NCBI GenBank assembly: GCA_019055375.1
Contig: JAHQIW010004024.1
Coordinates: 1-64,000, forward strand
Length of the DNA stretch: 64,000 nt
Direction of reading: 5' to 3'
From: Parelaphostrongylus tenuis
Taxonomy: Eukaryota; Nematoda; Chromadorea; Rhabditida; Metastrongylidae
Every line of letters starts with the position of its first letter. Within the stretch, counting starts at the first letter, position 1. Below are positions 52,145-62,329 of the stretch, piece by piece. The notes under the pieces are model-generated. The model saw only the letters and a list, made by a program, of their open reading frames with translations. It searched no databases and was not told the DNA's origin. A program made the position numbers and the translations under genes.

Positions 52145-55100
52145 CGTGTAGAACTGAAGCATACAAAATAAATTTATGTTTCACGTCCACCGCGTGCCTT
52201 CATTTTTCCCACACGCGTAATCCGCGGGAAACATCAGAAGCATATAAACGTCCAGAAAAATTCTCGTAATATCAGAGGCATACATTTTATAAGGAGCTAC
52301 TTTCAAAGTAGAGAAAAAATTCCTGATTGAGTGTCAAAATTGTACCTCACATGTAATGCTTTCGATGGGGGGTCGCCTCATCGAATCTGCAGCCACCAGA
52401 CCCCCTACCGTTAACTAGCCTGTAAACGAGTAAGCCGGATGTGTTTAACTTGATCTTATTTTTCTTGCTACACTGAAAGGAAACGCTCTGTCGAAAAAAT
52501 GAGTATAGCGTTAAAATCCTTGAATCCTGCGCTATCGAATCGTCACCAACAGTCTTAAAAAAGAGCTCTGTCTTGCAAGAAAATGCATGTGTGAATCACA
52601 TAGGTTCTCTTCTATAACAAAGTGGAAAAGCCTTCTTTGATATCAGCCAAATGTCGTTATAGTCAGAGATTTGAGCTTTCGAATGAATCAACACTCATAC
52701 AAAAAGTCCCTGTCCAGCGAATGAGGCCGAACATTCTTCACCTGTCCCCGCATACCTAATAGGGCAGTCCGTCTTCACAAACTGTGTGGACTCCAGCGCA
52801 TTTTTTATTCGTCCCTTCTTCTCGCACTTTTCGTCCATGGCGGTGGTTTGATTGTAGAATGGCAACTGGCTCGAGTTCTATGTCATGATCTGGCGAATAT
52901 CGGCAGGTGGGATTACGGCCGATGCGCATAAAGATATGAATACAGCTGATTATTTCTTTTAACAAACACATGTGATCAGCGCGTAGGCAGTTGTCCTTGG
53001 GGACGAGTATATTTTCGTAAAATCCATTCTACAACTAGCTTCGTCCATCTGTCGTCTGTTTTTTTTACTACATGACCGGCCCATAGCGTTCGTTATTGAT
53101 ACAAGTTCTTTTGATTCGCAAAGATGTGACATTTTTCTGAAATGTAAGCTGTGCAAGCCAGCTAGTTGATGCGAGTGCCTCCTGGTTTTAAAAAGGCATT
53201 TCAAGCGCTGTGTGAGCCCTTCGCAATAGTCTTAGCGTTGTCGAAGTATGGGTTAATGTCTCAGAGCGCTGGAAGCGCTGTTGAATCGAGAAGTTTAGCG
53301 CGTAAATCATTGCCCGCATTTTGATCGGTAGCTGTTGGTGAAGCCCGCAAGCGGCCCACGCTGCTTTATTTTTCTATCAAGTTCCTTCTTCATGCTGTTC
53401 TCCACATTCAGTGAACGGCCAAAGTGCACGTATGAGGTGGTCTTCGTAATCAAAGAACTATTCACTTTGATATGTTCAACATTGTACCATTGATTTTTCA
53501 TGAACTAGGTGCTCATGTGATTTATGCGTGGTCCGATCTCCTTTTCCACTTCGTTGAGTTCCTTGAGCATTGTCTCTGCTTCTCCAGTGCAATTTGAGAA
53601 TTGACGATGTCATCCACAAAACGATGGCGTGATAGGCATTTTCCATCGATGCTTATGCCATTCTCTTCCCAATCAAGCAAGTTCATTATCCCTGTAGTGC
53701 GGTGGTAAACAGCTTCGACGATATGGGTGTACGGTGAGAGGTCGATGAAGGAGCAGTGTCTTTGGGGTGCATTCTCGATAGCAGTCTGATAGAGTTCTTA
53801 TGTAGGACGGATCCTCTCGTTGATCGACAAGCGCTGATAAGACTGCGTTCGTTTCGACATATAAAATGTTTATTCGTGCTCAATAAAAGTTGGGAGTTAG
53901 GGTAGGTGGTGTTTCCGACATACTTCTCTGACCTTGGCGCAGTTTTAGTGCGGTTCCTGTAGCAAAAAAGTCTGTCGAAAACGTGCTTGCTCAACTGCTC
54001 GTGCCTCTTCCAAAGTTCTTGATATGCGCAGAAGGATTATCTTTATAAAAAGTTTGTAAACTATGCTTAACAAGCAGAGTGGACGATAGTTGCGGAAATC
54101 TTCGGTAACTCTTCACATATGTGTGATGACTATACGTGACGTCCTGCACTGCTCTGGGATTTTTTGCTCTTCAAGGTATGTTGTCATATGCGTAGCGAGA
54201 AGCATGTAAATTATGGCCTCCGGCTCGCAGAAAATCGACAGTGATGCTATTGGGTGCTGCGCCTTTTTTCATGCTTTCTATAGCAACCCAAACTTTTGAG
54301 GGCACAACCACGGGTGATTTTTCTCCAGAGGGATTATCACTATTCCTCATCGTTGTGGTATCAGCTGAGTTACTCTGGAAAAATGCTACGGTGAAACTTT
54401 CACCGTATGCCGAGTGTAAAAAAACTGCACAAGAGAAAACCTCATGAAAGGCTCAAAGTATGTTTTCAAATTATATCCTTTGAGAATTTTTTCCCACTTC
54501 TAGTTTCATGGTTATATTATAGATGACGTCTACTCAAAAATAATCTCTGAGACGTGAACCCATACTTCGACCACGTTAAGACTACTGCGAAGAACTCACA
54601 TAGCGCTTGAAATGTCTTTTCAAAACCAATCAGCGCTCACAACATCTGGCCGGCTTGCACAGCTCACATTTTCGAGAGCAGCCACATCTTTACGAATCAA
54701 AATAAGATGTATCAATAGCGAACGCAGATGGGCCGGTCATGTAGTAAAAAGAACAGACGACAGACGGACGAAGCTAACTGTAGAGTGGATTTCACGAAAA
54801 ACACTCGTCCCCAAGGACAACTGCCTAGACTCTGATCACATGTGCTTTTAAAAGAAATAATCAGCTGTATTTATATTTGTATGTGCATCAGTTGTAATCC
54901 CACCTGCCGATATTCGACAGATAATGGCATAAACCTCGTGCCAGTTGCCATTCTGCAATCAAACCACCACCATGGACGACTTGGGCGAGAAGAAGGGACG
55001 AATAAAAAATGTGCTGGAGTCGGCACAATTTGTGAAGACGGACCGCCCTAGTCTAAGTATGCGAGGGCAAATAAAGAATATTTGGCCTCATTTGCTGGAC

Positions 55101-55645
55101 AAGGATTTTTTCTCAAGATTCGAAAGCTTACATCTCTGAATACAACCACATTAGGCTGATATCAAAGAAGCCTTTTTTCACTTCGTTGTAGAAGAGAACC
55201 TATGTGTTTCACACATGCATTTCTCTTGGAAGACAGAGTTTTTTCTTAAAACTATTGGTTATCATTCATAGCGCAGGATTCAAGGATTCCAACGCTGTAC
55301 TTATTTTTTGAGAGAGCGCTTCCCTTCAGTGTAGCAAGGAAACTAAGGTCAAGTTAAACACATCCGGTTTACTCGTTTACATGTTTATCACGACAGGGGG
55401 TCTGCTGGCCGCAGATTCGATGAGGCGACTCCCTATCGGGACGTTGCATGTGAGGCACGATTTTGTCATTCAATCAGTAATTTTTGCTTTGGAAGTAATT
55501 CCGAATAAAATGTATGTCTCTGATACTATGATAATTTTTCTGGAAGCCCATATGCTTCTCATGTTTCTGCGGATTACGCGTGTGGAAAAAATGAAGGCAC
55601 TCGGTGGGCGTGAAGCATAATTTTATTTTGTATGCTTCAGAGCCG
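52145..55645 (-). mobile_element. RTE copy with its 3' end duplicated in inverted orientation
   Basis: The segments 52145-53115 and 54685-55645 are reverse complements over about 960 bp, covering the protein C-terminus and the 3' non-coding region. Between them lies the reverse transcriptase on the minus strand (about 54480-53200). The whole thus reads 3' end, reverse transcriptase, mirrored 3' end. Both arms include a copy of the recurring 60-bp motif (52668-52732 plus, 55078-55136 minus). Possible origins are twin priming or an inverted duplication after insertion. Confidence 0.75.
52740..54480 (-). pseudogene. RTE reverse transcriptase and C-terminus, second subfamily
   Basis: Minus strand pieces, in shifting frames: FRNYRP-like and LYKLF-like stretches near 54050-54130, SALIACR.. 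region, ISSKLFTTALQGIMNLLDWE (53755-53690), ISIDGKCLSRHRFVDDIV (the catalytic box with FVDD for FADD), EAETMLKELNEVEK, then at about 53110-52980 the tail KKQTTDGRS and LVPKDNCLRADHMC. The residues match the subfamily common in hookworm genomes and differ from the 46.6-kb copy. Broken by many stops. Confidence 0.75.
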
Positions 55646-55649
55646 TAAA

Positions 55650-57495
55650 AGGGTCTTCACGAAAATCAGCCATGTATAGATCTAGCCAGGAATTTAAGCT
55701 ATTCAGTAGTTACTAACATTGCTGTGAAAAATTCTTGACCAGCGAGTGAGATGAGTTCATTTCTTTCTGGATGACCGAAATGAATCTAGCAACTATTATG
55801 CACGTTCTGTGTCTGTGAAGAAAAAATGGCAGGAAACAACAAACAATACGTAAGAAGCGCCATCAGCCTGACAGTAATGATCGTAGGGAAAAATAAGGAG
55901 ATCGAATTCAAGAAGTTTTTGTGGTGAATGGCTATTCAAGCATGGACACTACAGTAAAGAGATCTCTAGGTCAGCTAGTTCTAGTGATAAAAATTGAGGA
56001 AGATGTATTCTAAAGAAAGCAAAAATCGTGTGGCCAACTTCACAGTTTTAAAAAGTCACGGGCCAACTATTTGGCTGTGGCTAAGTGCGCCCATATTTGA
56101 TTCAATAAAAGTCTCAATGTTTTCTGTAACTTAGATGGGGTTGGAGCAAAAATGACTTCGAGGATTTTGCTCATCACCAAATTAGCAACTGAGACCCGAT
56201 TTGACTGAAGTCTCAAAAGTTAACGATACATCACCACAACTTAGCATTGATGAATATATCATCTATAAAACACCAAGCACAAGAACATAAATACCGAAGG
56301 GAGTTAATTGACTGAGCAAGGGGCAGTGGAAGCACCTGCTATAAGGGATACCGTGTAAGACTCGTGGCTTTAATAAAAGACGCTTCCACTATTCAATGGC
56401 TCACTTAAATAAGCTTTCCTTAGAATTTATATTATTGTCTCTTGGGTCATCGCAGAGTGACACGTCGCCTTGAGGATATGAAATGAGAGAAACTCATAAG
56501 GCTTGATCGCGCTAGGGCAACTTGTTGGGAGAAAAACTGTATTTCTCATTTTAAGGGGGCAAGTGACAGATAATGCGAGTTGTAGCTGCAACACTAACTC
56601 AACTGAATGTCAAGTTGTGATTTTTCTAAAGAACCAGTACTTTTCTTGAAAATGATATACATTAGATATTAACCAAAAAGCCCTTGTATATGTGTTCGAA
56701 TATATTAAAGTTGAGAAGTGCTGAGCTGTAAAGTGATAACATGTCGATCCTGATCAGCGCATTTCAGGTTCGACGCAATCATAGGCCTCAACCCTATAAT
56801 CACTTTCGATTCGGAGTCCTGGGAGCGGACTTCTGGAAACGCTCACTGCCTGTACATCGAGGAGAATCGACTTGATCAGCAATCACTGACATTCATATCA
56901 CTGTAGAAATCTTCATGTAATAGTAGAGCGACCAAAACGTGAAACTTGGAAGGCTTTCGTGGATCATAAAATGATTCGAGAAAGCAAATCAAATGTAAGA
57001 AGTGCTATACATTACAGCAGATGTGAAGAGTCACCGTATAATACAAAACAAAGTCGTTTTCAGTAGATTAATTTCAAAGAGATCAACATTTATGTTCTTC
57101 TAATAAAAGCCGTTGCTCCGATTTTTTGCGTCCATAGTATCGTATACTTTTCTACTAGTCACCAATATCAATCTATTCTTATCAGCATTTATCAATACTC
57201 ATTGACATTTAAGAACATTTATAGCTCTGAATGGCGCAATACTAGTCGTTTTTCACGACAACACATAATCTTTGACTGATGATTGACTGGCTGATAGCTG
57301 TATAAAAAGCATATGATCGAGTGAGTTTGCTTTATTTGTACAGTATTCAACTCCATCAGAACTAATCGAATGTCATTAACAGAGCTCCAAACTTACCAAC
57401 AAACCAATAATATATGGACTGAACTTGAATCATCAACGGGCTCAAAAAGTCGATGGAGTTGATATTTGACGAAAAGAAGTCTTGTGACAACGATA
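55650..57495. other. No gene recognised
   Basis: A copy of the recurring 60-bp motif is at about 55683-55755. No frame above background and no other structure seen. Confidence 0.4.
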
Positions 57496-57499
57496 TTAG

Positions 57500-57850
57500 T
57501 CAAGCAATATAGTAAACATTGTACTAATGTCTGCTTTGAGTGCTTTTCAAAACTAAGTCTAAATTCAATATGACCGATAGTTACTTTTGAGCCATTCACG
57601 TGGTCAGTTATGTGCACTTATACAGTGCAATACAAGTGTTTCGGCCTGCAGATTCGTCAGTTGCGCGTTGCTTCTTGTCTTGAGCCAATCCCTCTTGGGT
57701 AGAACCCTTTTAGAATCACAGATGTAATATTTACACACGTCATTAGGTGGTAGAAATTACCAAACGAGCAGTGTTGTACACTCGATTGCTCTTGACTGGT
57801 AATCGTAAAATATATTACCATTCCTGACTGATAAGTGAAAGAAAAATAGT
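57500..57850 (-). mobile_element. Relative of the 25827-26385 ribozyme element, single unit
   Basis: On the plus strand the order is GAGTGCTTTTCAAAAC, TTGAGCC, the reverse ribozyme, the monomer body, then CACTCGATTGCT and GGTAATCGTAAAATATATTA. This is the same order as 26110-26213 joined to 25867-26110. One complete unit of about 330 bp, more decayed than the 25.8-kb copy. Confidence 0.65.
57627..57664 (-). ncRNA. Hammerhead, core intact, stem II broken
   Basis: Minus strand: GCAA, CUGACGA, AUCUGCAGGCC, GAAA, stem III ACA-CU-UGU, A17, UUGC. The core, a 4-bp stem I and a 3-bp stem III are intact with a GUA triplet. The base of stem II (A and U against C and C) is mismatched, so activity is doubtful. 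Confidence 0.55.
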
Positions 57851-58174
57851 TGTCAGGAATATGGTAATGTAACAATCGAAAAAAGAGTCATACAAAAGCA
57901 GACTTCCAAAAAACAGATCTATTATACCTTAATTTAGGAGAATAGGTATTCAACATGGTTGTTCTTATTGTGTTATACTTTTCGCAAGTTGTCCATCATC
58001 ATCATGCACAAGAAGTGAAGGGGAGGAAAAATGTTAAACCGGTCATAATAATGTTTTAAGAAAGTGATTACCAAACTAAGGGACGACGTGTACCAGCTTA
58101 GGTACACGGTTATTCGAAGTCCTTTCTCGCAGCAGAACAGTTTTCTCTCAGGCATTTGCTAATCATTCAAAAGT

Positions 58175-59360
58175 TTAAATTTTTGTAATTTCGAAAACCT
58201 GTAAAGCTTTTTATTACGCTGTAGCAGCGAAAATGAAATTATTTTTCGCACTCAGATTTCTTTAAGTGCCCTGATGGAGCCGATGTTTAGCTCTTCACTA
58301 AGTTTCAATGCTCATTAGATAGCACACTTCTAGAGGATACTGATGATTATGTTGGTTTTTTTTAAAGGTTGCCATATAACGCAGTAAGAGTAGAAGAGAA
58401 GATCACATTTCCGCCTAAAATGCTACCCAGTTGCTCGGACGTCATAAATGGTCTATTGGTAATTATAGGAGAAGTTTATAAACAGAGGTGTCTTATCGCT
58501 ACATAAAGGGTGAAATATAATGAGTGAACCTTCTACGAGGACCTCTGAAACAAAGAGTGACTACTCCTCTTGGAGTCCTTCATTTTCAGAGGTATTATCA
58601 CATCCTTCTACAAAAATAAACTTTCAACCCCCTACTGAGCATTTTTATTGCCCATTTTGCGAGAACGTAGCTTGTAAACACATCAACAACTATACATCTC
58701 TAATCGAGGTTTATGTGGAGGTATTTCTAATATGTAGCTCCAGTGAGTGTAGGAAAAGCGCGCGTTCATAATTGCGCATGATCCATCACTTCCCCTATCA
58801 GCACCCATATTCGAAAAGAGGTAATTTTCGCTTTTTCTAGACATTTCATAAAGCTTTCGATAACTCAGATCTCAAGATAATGAAAGACTTTACTTCATTT
58901 TCGAAAGGGCTCTGTATTACACTGTAACAAAGGAAAGAATAATTTAACACGTCAGCATCTTTCAATGAACAACGCTTTTCCTCAAAAAATTTAGCATTAC
59001 TTCTACAATACAAATCTCGGCAAATTCAACCTAAGAGTCTTAAGGACATGCTTAGTTTTTGAGGAATACTTCTTAGTCGTCGTTGCAGCCAAAAGAACAT
59101 TAAGCTTTACACTATGCGCGCACCGGACGCCACATGTAAATTGCGTTGTGCGACCGACACGGCACCGAGTGCGAAAGTCAATGATCTTTTAGCCGTGACA
59201 ACACATTAAAACGTCCTTCTCAAAAACCAAGTTTATTATTGAGATTTTTGAGATTTGTGCTATCGAATGGTTATTGAAATCTGAATGGAAACTTATGTAC
59301 AGCGAAAGATGCCTGAGTGTGAAAGCAAAATTGGTACTTGTATGTTGAACGGTGACAAAT
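58175..59360 (-). repeat. Dispersed repeat G, copy 2
   Basis: Reverse complement of 120-1260. It contains a copy of the recurring 60-bp motif at 59245-59310 and the open frame 58520-58771. Confidence 0.7.
58520..58771 (+). other. Open frame of 83 codons inside repeat G
   Basis: Starts MSEPSTRTSETKSD, serine/threonine rich, then a cysteine pattern HFYCPFCENVACKH that looks like half of a zinc-binding site. The matching region of copy 1 (about 760-970, minus) is no longer open. Either a remnant of a coding element or chance. A GT after ATCGAG at 58707 could be a splice donor. No family recognised. Confidence 0.3.
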
Positions 59361-59384
59361 TTTTAAAGCCACTCTCATTTGCTC

Positions 59385-59790
59385 AACAGGCAATTTTCAG
59401 AGGAGCACAGTTATTCATACTCAAATCTCTGACTACAATTATACGTCGCCGGCTTTCAAAAACTACCTTTTATAACCTTGTAGCATCCAAAAAAATTTAT
59501 TTCTCACTCGCATTTCGCCTTCATTTTTATCACAAGTACAAATTGCTAAAAGCAGGAGAAGCATGTCAGCGTGTACAGAATTTTCCGTTGTGTCAAAATC
59601 ACGCGTTTTCGTTTGAAGTTTCTGTCGATGCGGTAAAGAAATCCTCATAAATTAACAATAGTTGTTGCTGTTCAAACGCTTAATGAGGTAGATCACCGTT
59701 AAGTTGCGCGGTAAATCAGGCGATTATCTTTCTCACAAATCGCTGCTGTGACTTGCCTTCACATTTTACTCAGTTATCAACCTTTTCGGC
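59385..59790 (+). repeat. Repeat H, copy 2
   Basis: Direct repeat of 51350-51760. The frame 59285-59650 runs through it and does not persist in copy 1. Confidence 0.6.
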
Positions 59791-59869
59791 AACTTTGCTT
59801 ACAGGTTAACTCACGGAGCGAGGGAACGGAGCCGGGCGGATCGACCGATCGCGTTTAAACTACTGTTAT

Positions 59870-60520
59870 TCAATTTGGGAATTTTTACCACATCGATAGC
59901 ACCTTCGGATTCGGTTGACGGTTGCTGCTCATTTGTCGAAGGAATTTTCACGAGTAAGATTTTCATGGTCAAACCACTCGACAGATCCGAACCGAGGCCA
60001 GATTTTGAAGGAGGGTCAGCAGAAGTTTGCAGTAGCAAAAACCATGGATAGCACTAATTTTTTGGACCCCTGTGGTAGGATGGCCGGCATTTGCTTTACC
60101 GGAAAGACGCCATTAGTCTTCATCAACGGGAAATCCGAAATGAGTGTCGTCAGCTATTCGCAGCAAGTTTCGCAGAGCATACTGGAGCCTAAAAGTACTC
60201 AACACTTCGGCGCCATCAAACTTACGCTTTGACAGGATTAACCTGCTGCACATTTGGGAGGCTTAATGACTGCCGCTGTCAAGTGGTGTTCCCACGCTTT
60301 TGGGTAAGGACATTTCAGAGTTACAACGCATGGTCCATACTGGAGGAGAAAGTTCCAAGTACTTATTGCACTAGCGTAGATGCTCTTGAAATGGCAGAAC
60401 AAGTAGTGGGGACGGACTTACAATGAAAATGTGGCGAGCATCGTTGAAAGTTTTTGCAAGCGACTCAATAATTACACAAGGGCTGAAGGAGGTATTTTCA
60501 AAATTTATTGCAAACTTCTT
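59870..60520 (+). pseudogene. Tc1/mariner-type transposase remnant
   Basis: Plus frames give RMAGICFTGKTPLVFI (about 60079-60125), SQSILEPKSTQHFG, then after a frame change PAHLGG near 60245 (the AH of the PAHxS block), SILEEKVPSTYCTSVDALEM (60337-60393) and finally VASIVESFCKRLNNYTRAEG. The order GxxxxGKTPLxF, PAH, WSILE and a final RLxxxxxxxGG is that of Tc1/mariner transposases with a DDE catalytic domain. The second aspartate region is deleted or unreadable, and the N-terminal DNA-binding part is missing. Distinct from the mariner pieces at 31-33 kb. Confidence 0.8.
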
Positions 60521-60864
60521 TTTTATGTTATAACTGCTGGTCTCAAAGACGTAGTTGCTCCTTCAACTGAGCGAATTCATTTGTTTATAGAGTATTTTGC
60601 CACTGTTGGAATATTTTTGAAAATTTCAAAACTTCTCGTTCGTTTGTGTATTGTGCACACGTCCTACTGCCGTAGCTATGTGATGCTGTCGCTAATCTAC
60701 AAAACTCTTTTGAAATTTTCCATAAAGTATGGCAAAAGTTTATTGCTATTGGACAGAGGAGAGCTTTGATAATCTTCTAACAAAAAGTGGTATAGCAGCT
60801 GTGATTGAACAAATGACATAGGTCAGAGTACTGTTTACCTTCAAAACTTGATCATGGCTCCATA

Positions 60865-61215
60865 GGATCGACTGTTCTCGAAACCTCGCAATAAACATTA
60901 CATATAATTTATAGAGAATGTATGAAGCCTTACCCGAGGTTGGTACGCCAGAGCCATACAAGCGTGCTGCGGAGGTCGCGCCCTCCTCGTCAGTGGGCCA
61001 CGCCCCACATTAAGCCTTGCACTGTAGCAAGGAGGGAGGCATATGTGGTGACGGCACATTGTGCAATGACACTGTGCCATCACCACCTTTCAGCAGATGG
61101 ATCGCAGCTGGTAGATACAAAATGACGAGGAGGTCGAGACCTCCAAAACACGCGTGTGTGGTTCTGGCGTGCCAACTTCCGATAAAGCTCTAAACATTCT
61201 CTAAAAACTACATTA
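60865..61215. mobile_element. Repeat F, copy 2 (foldback with opposed hammerhead-like motifs)
   Basis: Inverted arms at about 60932-61005 and 61125-61195 (CCCGAGGTTGGTACGCCAGA mirrored by TCTGGCGTGCCAACTTCCG). Left arm minus 60951-61000: CUGACGA, perfect stem II GGAGG/CCUCC, but GAAA is GCAG. Right arm plus 61118-61165: stem II GGAGGU-CGAG-ACCUCC and stem III ACACGCGUGU are perfect, but the core starts AUGACGA and GAAA is AAAA. A hairpin is at 61045-61086. Neither ribozyme should cut. Confidence 0.65.
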
Positions 61216-62329
61216 ATTATGGCTGTTGCGGAAACGTAATAACCAGAAGTGTAGGCGGGCAGTGTAGTTGGTGGCGCTATTCAACACAAGACGCTGCTTG
61301 TTCAATCTAGCCTCGAGCACACCGTTTTCCTCCTCGCCTGAATTAGATAACTTCATGGCCTTAACCGACGTTCAATGTCAATGACATTCATAAAGGAGAG
61401 GAAACGGATTGAACGCAAGACGTTCTTTGATGGATGCAATAATTGTGGAGAAGAGTTTCTGACAGAAGTGAAAAAGTTTAATCTCGTAATCTTAGTCTGA
61501 TTGTAAGTAAAAACATTATCACAGTTACAACCTGCCCATTCTATCTGGAGTAATATGTCCTTCAAGTGAGTCCACTGCATGTAGATGACTTCCCAAATAA
61601 GAATTTGATACTGGCCGATCAGCAGCAAGGTCGAAAGGATCTCATGCCTTGGTCAAAATTACAAATCGTGCTTTCGAAGCATAAAGCTTTGAATTGGTTA
61701 CAAGAAGCAATGAATGGCGTCCTCATTCCCCGGGCAAGAATTTCTAAAAAGATTGTTGGTAATCTTTGAGGTCGAAAATCTCTAGCTACTGTGACACGTA
61801 ATCGTTTCATAGAAAAGCTCGTTTATAAGATTCCAGCGAAAGATAAACATCTGCGTTTTACCCGCGGACATTTCACGTAGGACAGAACTCTCCCATTTAT
61901 CTATTAGTAATCACTCGATTGCGTAATATTCCGGAATGCTATCGTCGTGCTTGTTTTCCGGAAATACCGTTTCACTACATTATAGCAGGTAAATAAGGTT
62001 GAGTTTTACAATAAAGGCGAGCTTGTTTATCGGCTAATCATAGCTCGAGCTGTCTGGTGGCCGCAGCGAAGAGAAATCAGTCGATCGAAATACATTCTGC
62101 TACAACATGTGGACTGCGGTTATTATCATTCGATTAGCAATTACTTCTCCAATTCGTTAGAAATTCCAGATAAAACAAATGATTTTAATCGTACAGGTTT
62201 TCTCTACACATTTATTTCTTCTTGGCGCTTCGCGCAAAGTACTCTTAGATTTGTGCAGCCGATGTAGAATATAACTCATTTTGAACTTCACGGTATCATA
62301 AAAGGGTGTTTTCAAAAAGCGGCTATAGT
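61216..62329. other. No gene recognised
   Basis: Frames at 61353-61810 on both strands are short and unrecognised. No repeat relation to the rest of the window seen except AT-rich scraps near 61900. Confidence 0.4.
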
